Source: Gemmatimonadota bacterium
Lineage (GTDB): Bacteria > Gemmatimonadota > Gemmatimonadetes > Palauibacterales > Palauibacteraceae
Length of the DNA stretch: 64,000 nucleotides
NCBI GenBank assembly: GCA_023554245.1
Contig: JAMJQL010000107.1
Location: 1-64,000 of the forward strand
Direction: 5' to 3'
Shown one piece after another: positions 44,255 through 51,255 of this stretch. Numbering within the stretch: the first letter of the stretch is position 1; each line of letters begins with the position of its first letter. The translations under genes and the position numbers were made by a program. Below the pieces are notes generated by a model. It did no database searches. It was given only the letters and a program-made list of their open reading frames with translations, and had not been told where the DNA came from.

Positions 44255-45715
44255 ATGGGTAACGAAAAGGGACTGACCCCGCAGGCGGAGGACTTCTCGG
44301 CCTGGTACAACGAGATCGTGCAGCAGGCGGAGCTGGCGAGTCATTCGGCCGTGCGCGGCTGCATGGTGATCCGGCCGTACGGTTATCGAATCTGGGAGCT
44401 GATCCAGGCAGGCCTGGATGGGATGTTCAAGGCGACCGGGCATCAGAATGCCTACTTCCCGCTCTTCCTGCCCAAGTCGGCGCTCGACCGAGAAGCGGAG
44501 CACGTAGAAGGATTCGCGCCCGAGACCGCGATCGTCACGCACGCCGGAAACTCGGAGCTGGAAGAGCCGCTGGTCGTGCGCCCCACTTCCGAGGCGATCA
44601 TCTGGCCGATCGTGCGGGATTGGATCGATTCGTATCGCGATCTTCCGCTTCTGCTCAACCAGTGGGCCAACGTGGTACGCTGGGAGCTTCGGACCCGGCC
44701 CTTTCTCCGGACCACCGAGTTTCTCTGGCAGGAGGGACACACGGCCCACGCGACGGAATCGGAGGCGGAGGAAGAGACGCGCCGCATGCTGGGCGTGTAT
44801 CGGACCTTCATGGAGGACTGGATGGCCCTTCCGGTGATCACCGGGCTGAAGACCGAGTCCGAGAAATTCGCCGGTGCGGTCCGAACCTACGCGACCGAGG
44901 GCCTGATGCGGGACAACAGGGCTCTGCAGGCCGGAACGAGTCACAATCTGGGGCAGAATTTCGCCCGGGCGTTCGACGTCAGGTTTCAGACCGAGGAGGG
45001 GGAGCACGACTTCGTCTGGAGCACGTCGTGGGGCGTGTCCACGAGGCTGATCGGGGGCCTGATCATGGCTCACGGCGATGATACGGGCCTCGTCCTTCCA
45101 CCTAGATTGGCGCCGTACCAGGCGGTGATCGTCCCGATCTGGCGAAACGAGGATCAGAAAGGGCAGGTGCTCGAATCGGCTGCCCGTCTCGCCGAGGCGC
45201 TGGTCGGGGGAGGGATACGGACCCACCTCGACGGTCGAGAAGGAATGAACCCGGGCGCCAAGTACTACGACTGGGAGCGCAGGGGCGTGCCCGTCCGGCT
45301 CGAGATCGGGCCACGGGACCTGGAAGCCGGTCAGGCGATGGTCGTCCGACGCTTCACCCCCGACGGCGAGGATCGAAAGCGACCCTTGAGTCTCGGTGGC
45401 ATCACCGAGGAGCTGGAGACACTGCTCGTCCGCATGCAGGGTGAACTGCTCGCCGAAGCCACCGAACGTCGCGGCGCCAACACGACGAGGAACGTGGAGT
45501 CGATGGACACGTTCCGCGACGTCGTCGAGAGCGTCGGCGGCTTCGTGTTCACCGGCTGGTGTGGGGATGAAGGGTGCGAGGCCCGGGTCAAGGAGGAGAC
45601 GAAAGCCACGATCCGGGTGATTCCCGACGAGGAGTTTCGATCGAGCGATCCACCGACACGCTGTCTGTGCGGGGAGGCTTCGGTGGCCGAGGTCGTGAGA
45701 GCGAAGGCGTACTGA
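44255..45715 (+). CDS. proS: Prolyl-tRNA synthetase, archaeal/eukaryotic type
   Basis: Charges tRNA-Pro. The 486-residue enzyme lacks the INS editing domain of the standard bacterial form and has the archaeal/eukaryotic layout: EDFSAWYNEIVQQAEL at the start, RPTSEAIIWP, motif 2 FLRTTEFLWQEGHTAH, then the anticodon domain and a C-terminal zinc-binding-like domain with paired cysteines (GWCGDEGCEA, TRCLCGE), ending in Tyr. This type occurs in scattered bacteria, probably by old transfer. It follows hisS by 50 bases. Confidence 0.95.
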   Translation: MGNEKGLTPQAEDFSAWYNEIVQQAELASHSAVRGCMVIRPYGYRIWELIQAGLDGMFKATGHQNAYFPLFLPKSALDREAEHVEGFAPETAIVTHAGNSELEEPLVVRPTSEAIIWPIVRDWIDSYRDLPLLLNQWANVVRWELRTRPFLRTTEFLWQEGHTAHATESEAEEETRRMLGVYRTFMEDWMALPVITGLKTESEKFAGAVRTYATEGLMRDNRALQAGTSHNLGQNFARAFDVRFQTEEGEHDFVWSTSWGVSTRLIGGLIMAHGDDTGLVLPPRLAPYQAVIVPIWRNEDQKGQVLESAARLAEALVGGGIRTHLDGREGMNPGAKYYDWERRGVPVRLEIGPRDLEAGQAMVVRRFTPDGEDRKRPLSLGGITEELETLLVRMQGELLAEATERRGANTTRNVESMDTFRDVVESVGGFVFTGWCGDEGCEARVKEETKATIRVIPDEEFRSSDPPTRCLCGEASVAEVVRAKAY

Positions 45716-45723
45716 GACAGACG

Positions 45724-45740
45724 CCGGCCCGTGGGGCCGG
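45724..45740 (+). other. 7-bp hairpin between proS and the Nif3-family gene
   Basis: CCGGCCC (45724-45730), GTG loop, GGGCCGG (45734-45740). It lies 14 bases before the GTG start of the next gene and has no T-tract. Confidence 0.35.
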
Positions 45741-45753
45741 GGAGGGAGGGAGC

Positions 45754-46512
45754 GTGGCGGACCTGCACGAGATCGTCGAGTTCCTCGACGAATACCTCGG
45801 GACGGCGAGCGTCCCTGACGCTCCCGGGGCGCGCAACGGCCTCCAGGTGGATGCGCGCTCACCCGTCGAGCACGTATGTGCGGCGGTGGATGCCTGCCAG
45901 GCGACCATCGAGGGCGCCGCGCGCGAGGGGGCCCAGTTGTTGCTCGTCCACCACGGGCTCTTCTGGGGCGATCCGCTGCCGGTCACCGGCCGGACCTACC
46001 GCCGGTTGAAGGGATTGTTCGACGCCGACGTGGCCCTGTACTCGGCACACGCACCCCTGGACGTGCACCCTGAGATCGGAAACAACGCTCTCCTGGCCGA
46101 GGAGCTCGGTCTCGAGATCGAAGGTCGGTTCGGTTCGTGGCGCGACCTGGACGATATCGGAGTCTGGTCCACGGCCGACCTGCCGCTGGATGAACTGGTG
46201 GCCCGCATCGCGGATACTTGCGGTGACGAACCCTTCGTGATCCCGGGCGGTCCTGCCCACGTGCGCCGGGTCGGGATCATCACCGGGGGCGCCGAATCCG
46301 CCATCGTCGATGCTCACGAGGCCGGTCTGGACACGTTCATCACCGGCGAGGGATCGCACCACAGCTTTCACGACGCGACGGAGCTCGGACTGAACGTGGT
46401 GTACGCCGGGCACTACCTGACGGAGGTGCTCGGGGTCAAGGCTCTCGCCGCCCTGGTGGCCGAGCGTTTCGGAACGGGCTGGTCGTTCGTGGATCACCCG
46501 ACCGGACTCTGA
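45754..46512 (+). CDS. Nif3-like dinuclear metal centre protein
   Basis: A 252-residue protein of the Nif3/YbgI family (also annotated GTP cyclohydrolase I type 2), which forms hexamers with two metal ions per subunit. The metal-binding segments are present: LLVHHGLFWG near residue 70, SAHAPLDVHPEIGNN, and GEGSHHSFHDATELG with YAGHYLTEVLG near the end. The GTG start at 45754 follows GGGAGGGAGGG. Function of the family is unsettled. It sits 14 bases before the kinase gene. Confidence 0.9.
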   Translation: MADLHEIVEFLDEYLGTASVPDAPGARNGLQVDARSPVEHVCAAVDACQATIEGAAREGAQLLLVHHGLFWGDPLPVTGRTYRRLKGLFDADVALYSAHAPLDVHPEIGNNALLAEELGLEIEGRFGSWRDLDDIGVWSTADLPLDELVARIADTCGDEPFVIPGGPAHVRRVGIITGGAESAIVDAHEAGLDTFITGEGSHHSFHDATELGLNVVYAGHYLTEVLGVKALAALVAERFGTGWSFVDHPTGL

Positions 46513-46525
46513 AGGGAGACCGACC

Positions 46526-47785
46526 GTGACCTCCAGAAAGCTCCAGGAGCGTGCGAGCGAGGTGCTGCGCGAGCGCTACCGGATTACGGAGGAAATCGGT
46601 CGGGGAGGGACCGCCGTCGTGTTCGGGGGCGAAGACCTGCGACACGGGCGCGAGGTGGCGATCAAGGTCCTCCATCCAGAGGTGAGCGCGGTGCTCGGCC
46701 GAGAGCGCTTCCTGCAGGAAATTCAGATCGCCGCGCAGCTGGCCCACCCCCACATCCTGCCCCTGTACGATTCCGGCGAGTCGGACGGTCTCCTCTACCA
46801 CGTGTCGCCGCTGCTCGAGGGCGAGACTCTTCGTGAGCGGCTCGACCGGGAGCGAATGTTGCCGGTGGAGGAAGCGTTGCGGATCGGAGGGGAGATCCTG
46901 GACGGTCTCGGTTGCGCCCATCGGAGCGGCATCGTGCATCGCGACATCAAGCCGGCGAACATCCTGCTTTCCGGAAATCACGCTCTAGTCTCCGACTTCG
47001 GCGTCGCCCGCGCACTGGAGCGGGGCGGTGGCGCCCGACTGACGGCGACGGGCGTGGTGGTGGGAACGCCCGCTTACATGAGTCCCGAGCAGGCCGGGGG
47101 CGAACCCCTGGATGCCCGCAGCGATCTCTACGCTGCGGCGTGTGTCATCTGGGAGATGCTCTGCGGTGAGACACCCATGGCAAGTCGCTCGGTACATGCG
47201 ACGATGGCACGCCGTCTCACGGAGGAGCCGGGGTCGATCCGTACCATCCGGTCCTCGGTACCGGAAGCGGTGGACGCAGCCCTTCGGAAGGCGCTCTCCC
47301 GGCTGCCCGCCGATCGTTTTACCTCCGCCGCCGAATTTTCGGCTGCCCTGTCGTCCGCCGGGACTGCTCGTGTCCAGGACTCTCAGGACACGCCGATACC
47401 TGAGCCCGCGCCCGCCCGGAAGCTCACCTTCTGGGAAGAGATGCGACGCCGGAAGGTCTGGAGCGCGGGCGTCGTCTACGGAAGCATCGCCTCCGGCGTG
47501 GTGGGTGCGGCGGATGTGCTCCTGCCGCTGGCCGGTCTGGAGGTGGCGCTCGGCCCGCTCGTGGGTCTCGCCGCTGCCGGTCTGCCGGTCGTTCTTCTGC
47601 TCGCCTGGGCCTTCGACGTCACTCCCGATGCGGGCGTTCGAAAGACCGGAGAATGGAAGGTCACGACCGCGGACCCGGGTCGGAACTGGCCACTGCTGTC
47701 GACAGCCGCCAAGATCCTGCTGGCCCTCCTGCTTGCCGGCCTGTCGATCTGGCTTCTGGTGCTGCGACCGCTGCTGACGGGCTGA
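46526..47785 (+). CDS. Membrane Ser/Thr protein kinase with C-terminal membrane domain
   Basis: Hanks-type kinase of 419 residues. The kinase domain (about 16-275) is complete: glycine loop GRGGTAVVF, Lys47 in VAIKVL, HRDIKPANIL with catalytic Asp140, DFGVA with Asp157 and GTPAYMSPEQ. After a short linker, residues about 298-419 contain FWEEMRRRKVWSAGVVYG followed by three hydrophobic segments, and LLLAWAFDVTP between them. That block resembles the membrane-proximal domain placed N-terminal in many TPR and adenylate-cyclase-like proteins; here it is C-terminal. Extracytoplasmic sensor domains such as PASTA are absent. Targets are unknown. Confidence 0.9.
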   Translation: MTSRKLQERASEVLRERYRITEEIGRGGTAVVFGGEDLRHGREVAIKVLHPEVSAVLGRERFLQEIQIAAQLAHPHILPLYDSGESDGLLYHVSPLLEGETLRERLDRERMLPVEEALRIGGEILDGLGCAHRSGIVHRDIKPANILLSGNHALVSDFGVARALERGGGARLTATGVVVGTPAYMSPEQAGGEPLDARSDLYAAACVIWEMLCGETPMASRSVHATMARRLTEEPGSIRTIRSSVPEAVDAALRKALSRLPADRFTSAAEFSAALSSAGTARVQDSQDTPIPEPAPARKLTFWEEMRRRKVWSAGVVYGSIASGVVGAADVLLPLAGLEVALGPLVGLAAAGLPVVLLLAWAFDVTPDAGVRKTGEWKVTTADPGRNWPLLSTAAKILLALLLAGLSIWLLVLRPLLTG

Positions 47786-47793
47786 ACTGACTC

Positions 47794-48723
47794 CTAGAAC
47801 ACCGAGAACTTCAGTCCCTTCGTGTAGTGTTCCGGTCGCTCGCGGATGTCGCGGGTGAGAAGCGCGATCTCCTCGGAAGCGGCCTCGAGGTTCGACAGGG
47901 TCGCCGTGAGGTTCACGTAGAGGGTCGTGTCGTTGACCATCAGGCCGAGGCTCCCCTCGCCGCGGTCTATCTTCCCCAGCACGGAGGCGAGCGCTTCCGA
48001 TGTGAGGTCCAGGTCTTCGCTGGCCGCTGCCAGGCGCTCCGTGAGGGAGTCCATGTGGGCGAGCGTGCGCTCGAGTTCCGGCCCCGAAGTGAGTCTCGCG
48101 AGGCGGGCGGAGGTGGCCGAGAGACCCTGGATCAGTTGTTCGAGCGATTCCGATTCGGCCTCGAGGAGCGCTTCCAGCTCCTCCATTCCCCCCGAGAAGG
48201 ATCCGATCCCGGCCTGTGCTGCCGCCACGGTCGAATCGTCCAGCAGCGTATTGATGCGAGTGAGAACCGCCGACACCTGGTCGCCCAGGTCGCCTGCCAG
48301 GTCCTGCAATCCGGGCCCGCCGCCCGCAGCGTAGATGGTGTCACCTTCTGCGAGGGGGGTCTGCGACTCGCCCGGGATCAGCGCCAGCGCCGCCATGCCC
48401 AGGAAGCCAGCGGTCTGCTCCTCGGCCCTGGTGTCCGCCGGCAGGGTTCCCCGGTGGGTCAGTTCCAGTTCGAAAACCACGCCATCCGGCCGCAACGTAA
48501 CCTGGTTCACACGTCCGACGTCCACGCCGAGCAGGGTCAGGCGCGTGCCCTCTCCGATCGCCCCGGCCTGGGGCGCCTTCGCGTACAGCGTCGTCTTCGG
48601 GGTGCCCGGCTTCGCGCCGCTGATCCAGAAAATGCCCATGATCAGGGCGATGAAGGCCACGACCAGCAGCCCTCCGACCAGGACTTCCGTACGTCTCTGT
48701 TCCCGCAGTCCGGGATCTCTCAT
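47794..48723 (-). CDS. mlaD: MlaD family (MCE domain) lipid transport protein
   Basis: Membrane-anchored MCE-domain subunit of an ABC lipid transporter that moves phospholipids between the inner and outer membranes. The 309-residue protein has one N-terminal membrane segment (about 13-34), an MCE domain (about 40-118; AGAIGEGTRLTLLGVDVGRV) and a long helical region (about 130-300) with a coiled coil, typical of periplasmic tunnel proteins. Start overlaps the mlaF stop (ATGA). It converges with the kinase gene eight bases away. Confidence 0.9.
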   Translation of the reverse strand: MRDPGLREQRRTEVLVGGLLVVAFIALIMGIFWISGAKPGTPKTTLYAKAPQAGAIGEGTRLTLLGVDVGRVNQVTLRPDGVVFELELTHRGTLPADTRAEEQTAGFLGMAALALIPGESQTPLAEGDTIYAAGGGPGLQDLAGDLGDQVSAVLTRINTLLDDSTVAAAQAGIGSFSGGMEELEALLEAESESLEQLIQGLSATSARLARLTSGPELERTLAHMDSLTERLAAASEDLDLTSEALASVLGKIDRGEGSLGLMVNDTTLYVNLTATLSNLEAASEEIALLTRDIRERPEHYTKGLKFSVF

Positions 48724-49472
48724 CCGTCGAATTCCTCGGTTTCTAGCTTCGGGTGCAGGAAGTCCTGCACGATCGGATCGCGCGACTCCCGCAGTTCGTC
48801 CGGGCTGCCGGACGCCTGGACCCTCCCATTGGCGAGCAGCACGATCCTGTCACCCAGGTAGAAAGCGCTCTCGACATCGTGCGTCACGATGATACTCGTA
48901 GCACCGATCTCGCCCTGCAGGCGAGCGATCAGTCGATTGATCACATTCGCGTTTACCGGGTCGAGTCCCGTAGTCGGTTCGTCGTAGAGGATGTACTTCT
49001 GCTTGCCCACGATTGCCCGCGCGATCGCGACCCGTTTCTGCATCCCTCCGGAGAGCTCGGCAGGCATCAGGCGCAGCACCTCGTGCCCCAGATTCACGTG
49101 CTCGATCGCTTCCCGCACGAGCGGATCGTCGAGGGCGGGAACCCGGCGGCAATGCTCTTCGGGCAGCCCCAACTGGATGTTCTGCCCCGCCGTCAGGGAA
49201 TCGAACAACGCCGCGTTCTGGAACACGTAGCTGATCTTCGAGCGGATCTCCTTGATCTCCTTGCCGCCGGCGCGGGGTACCGACATGCCTTCGACCAGAA
49301 TCTCCCCTCGATCGGGATCGAACAGACCGACGATGTGCTTCAGCAACACGCTCTTGCCGGTTCCCGATGGACCCATGATCACGAGGCTCATTCCCTCGTG
49401 GATGTCCAGGTCGACGCCGTCCAGGACCGCCTTGCCGTTCAGGACCTTCCGCAGGTCACGGATCTCGATCAT
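48720..49472 (-). CDS. mlaF: MlaF-like ABC transporter ATP-binding protein
   Basis: ATPase of the lipid transporter. The 250-residue protein has Walker A GPSGTGKS, Q-loop SYVFQNAALFDSLT, signature ELSGGMQKRVAIARAI, Walker B YILYDEPTTGLDP and the switch His in VTHDVESAF. The order mlaE-mlaF-mlaD matches the Mla cluster; no MlaB or MlaC gene is present nearby. Confidence 0.93.
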   Translation of the reverse strand: MIEIRDLRKVLNGKAVLDGVDLDIHEGMSLVIMGPSGTGKSVLLKHIVGLFDPDRGEILVEGMSVPRAGGKEIKEIRSKISYVFQNAALFDSLTAGQNIQLGLPEEHCRRVPALDDPLVREAIEHVNLGHEVLRLMPAELSGGMQKRVAIARAIVGKQKYILYDEPTTGLDPVNANVINRLIARLQGEIGATSIIVTHDVESAFYLGDRIVLLANGRVQASGSPDELRESRDPIVQDFLHPKLETEEFDG

Positions 49473-49491
49473 TGAAGCCCGGCGGCGCGAC

Positions 49492-50268
49492 TCACTGGAA
49501 CGCCTTGTAGAGGGGAGCCAGGAACACGTCGAGCATCATGATCAATACTATGATCGATACGACCGCGTTCGTGGCCGTTCTTCCCACGCCGGCCGCTCCG
49601 CCTTCCGCCTGCAATCCCACGTAGCAGGCGGTGAAGGTGATGGTGATGCCGAAGAAGAACCCCTTCACCAGCGAGAAGATGAGCGAGGCGGCGTGGTAGT
49701 AATTCTGGACTCCGTAGACATACTCGTGGGTCGTCATCGGCAGCAGGGCGATGGCCGAGAGCCAGCCGCTCCAGATGCCGACGATGTTCGCGAAGATGAC
49801 GATCGGGAGCATCATCACGGCACCGGCCACGACTCTCGGGGCCACCAGCTCGGTGACAGGGTCCCGTCCGAGGGTGCGGAGTGCGTCGATCTGGTTGGTC
49901 ACCTTCATGGTGCCCAGCTCCGCCCCGATTCCCGATCCTACCCGTCCGGCCATGATGATGGCGGACAGCAAGGGCGCCAGCTCGGTGAGCATGCCTGCCG
50001 CCACGGTGTTGCCCACGACCCAGAGCGGGATCTCCGTGAACTGGTATCCGCTCTGCTGTGCGAGAATCGATCCACTCAGGGCGGCCACGAGGAGCACGAG
50101 CGGCAAACTGTCTATGCCGATCTTCTTCGCCTGTACGAACGCCTCTCGGCGGTACTCCCTCGGACGGAGGACCGCGCCGAAGGTGGCCGCGGCCAGGATT
50201 CCCGCGCGCCCCACGTGACGAGCACCCGTCATCACGGCACCTCCGATGCCGGCGAGCCAGCCGGACAT
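49492..50268 (-). CDS. mlaE: MlaE family permease
   Basis: Membrane permease of the lipid transporter, 258 residues with about five or six hydrophobic segments. Family signatures are ILAQQSGYQF, GMLTELAPLLSAIIMAGRVGSGIGAELGTMK (in parts) and EIDALRTLG-like QIDALRTLGRDPV. The start is the ATG at 50268, five bases after GGAGG; an open frame to 50421 would add about 50 disordered residues. Nineteen bases separate it from mlaF. Confidence 0.92.
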   Translation of the reverse strand: MSGWLAGIGGAVMTGARHVGRAGILAAATFGAVLRPREYRREAFVQAKKIGIDSLPLVLLVAALSGSILAQQSGYQFTEIPLWVVGNTVAAGMLTELAPLLSAIIMAGRVGSGIGAELGTMKVTNQIDALRTLGRDPVTELVAPRVVAGAVMMLPIVIFANIVGIWSGWLSAIALLPMTTHEYVYGVQNYYHAASLIFSLVKGFFFGITITFTACYVGLQAEGGAAGVGRTATNAVVSIIVLIMMLDVFLAPLYKAFQ

Positions 50269-50424
50269 CACGCCCTCCAGCTTCGGGGGCGTCTCAATCG
50301 GGGGGTTCGATGGGTCCCGGGAGTTCACGGATCGTCTTTGAGGAGGTGACTCCAGGAGGCGACCGGGGCCGTCGTGCGTCAGTTCGCGGCGTACCGTTCG
50401 CTCCAGGATCGAACGCGACACAGG

Positions 50425-50452
50425 AAGCTACCACGTTCGACAGCCTGTGCAA
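50425..50452 (-). promoter_or_regulatory. Candidate promoter for mlaEFD
   Basis: Minus strand: TTGCAC (50452-50447), 16-base spacer, TAGCTT (50430-50425). The leader would be about 150 bases. It lies in the 217-base gap between mlaE and the lipoprotein gene, which otherwise holds nothing I recognise. Confidence 0.4.
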
Positions 50453-50485
50453 CTGCAGATGAACTCAGGTTCGACGACCCGTTGC

Positions 50486-51112
50486 TCACCTCTCAGGGCG
50501 GGATCTGGCCGGACGTCGGATCGGTCTTCGCTCGGGACGCTCCGGCGTCCGATCGGTCGAGGTCACCGAATCGGCGTTCTCTTGGGGCTGCTCCGATTCG
50601 AGGGCGCCGTCCGTTGCGGGGTCGGCGAACCTCGGCGACGGGACCGGGTCGGTCGTGGGCGGCCCCGTGGCCGAAGTGTCCTGGCGCGAAGAAGAGGCAC
50701 CGGTCGACTCGCTGGGTGCAGAGTCCTGGTCGAGCGTCTGCGTCGTTTCACTCGGATTTCCGGGTGCAAGCTCGGCATCCATCGAGTCGCCGAGCTCGGC
50801 GATCGCCTGCGAGATCTCCATCATCAACGTGGGATCGCGACCGGCGACGTCGGCGAAAGCGACCAGGTCCTCGGCGGAGACTCCGTGCCGCGTCAGGATT
50901 TCCGTCCGGGCAGAGTCGGCAAGACGTTCCCGCTCCGGCGCTCCTCGAGCGGGGGGAGGGCGCCTGCGCAAACGAGCCAGTTCAGCCATGGATCTGACGT
51001 ACGTGTCGCGGGGAACGGGTAGAGTGGCCCGATCGCCGGTGCCCGTCTCGCCGCATGACGTCAGCAGCAGGAGGAGCAACAGGCCGTGCCGGCGCGGTCG
51101 GAGTCTGATCAT
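50486..51112 (-). CDS. Hypothetical lipoprotein (DUF4296-like N-terminal part)
   Basis: A 208-residue predicted lipoprotein: a strong Leu-rich signal and lipobox LLTSC with Cys20. Residues about 33-105 form a small helical region (TYVRSMAELARLR, RTEILTRHGVSAEDLVAFAD, DPTLMMEISQAI) that resembles DUF4296-type lipoproteins of the FCB group. The remaining 100 residues are Ser/Thr/Asp/Pro-rich and look disordered, ending in an Arg-rich tail. A divergent promoter appears to start the mRNA at the ATG. Function unknown. Confidence 0.65.
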   Translation of the reverse strand: MIRLRPRRHGLLLLLLLTSCGETGTGDRATLPVPRDTYVRSMAELARLRRRPPPARGAPERERLADSARTEILTRHGVSAEDLVAFADVAGRDPTLMMEISQAIAELGDSMDAELAPGNPSETTQTLDQDSAPSESTGASSSRQDTSATGPPTTDPVPSPRFADPATDGALESEQPQENADSVTSTDRTPERPERRPIRRPARSRPER

Positions 51113-51118
51113 GCCCGG

Positions 51119-51147
51119 AGGCTAGATGGCGAGTCGGGACGTGTCAA
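51119..51147 (-). promoter_or_regulatory. Promoter for the lipoprotein gene, apparently leaderless
   Basis: Minus strand: perfect TTGACA (51147-51142), 17-base spacer, TAGCCT (51124-51119). Only six bases separate the -10 from the ATG at 51112, so transcription would begin at the start codon itself. Confidence 0.55.
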
Positions 51148-51164
51148 CGAAGCCGCGGACCTCG

Positions 51165-51193
51165 TTGTACCCGTGGATCGCTCGGGCTAGGTT
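51165..51193 (+). promoter_or_regulatory. Promoter for the M14 peptidase gene
   Basis: TTGTAC at 51165-51170, 17-base spacer, TAGGTT at 51188-51193. It is divergent from the lipoprotein promoter, the two -35 elements being 17 bases apart. The leader would be about 55 bases. Confidence 0.5.
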
Positions 51194-51255
51194 CGAGCGA
51201 CGTCCGTGGCCAAGGCCGCTGGTTCCGCTTCTCCCGTGAAATCGACCACGTCCGA

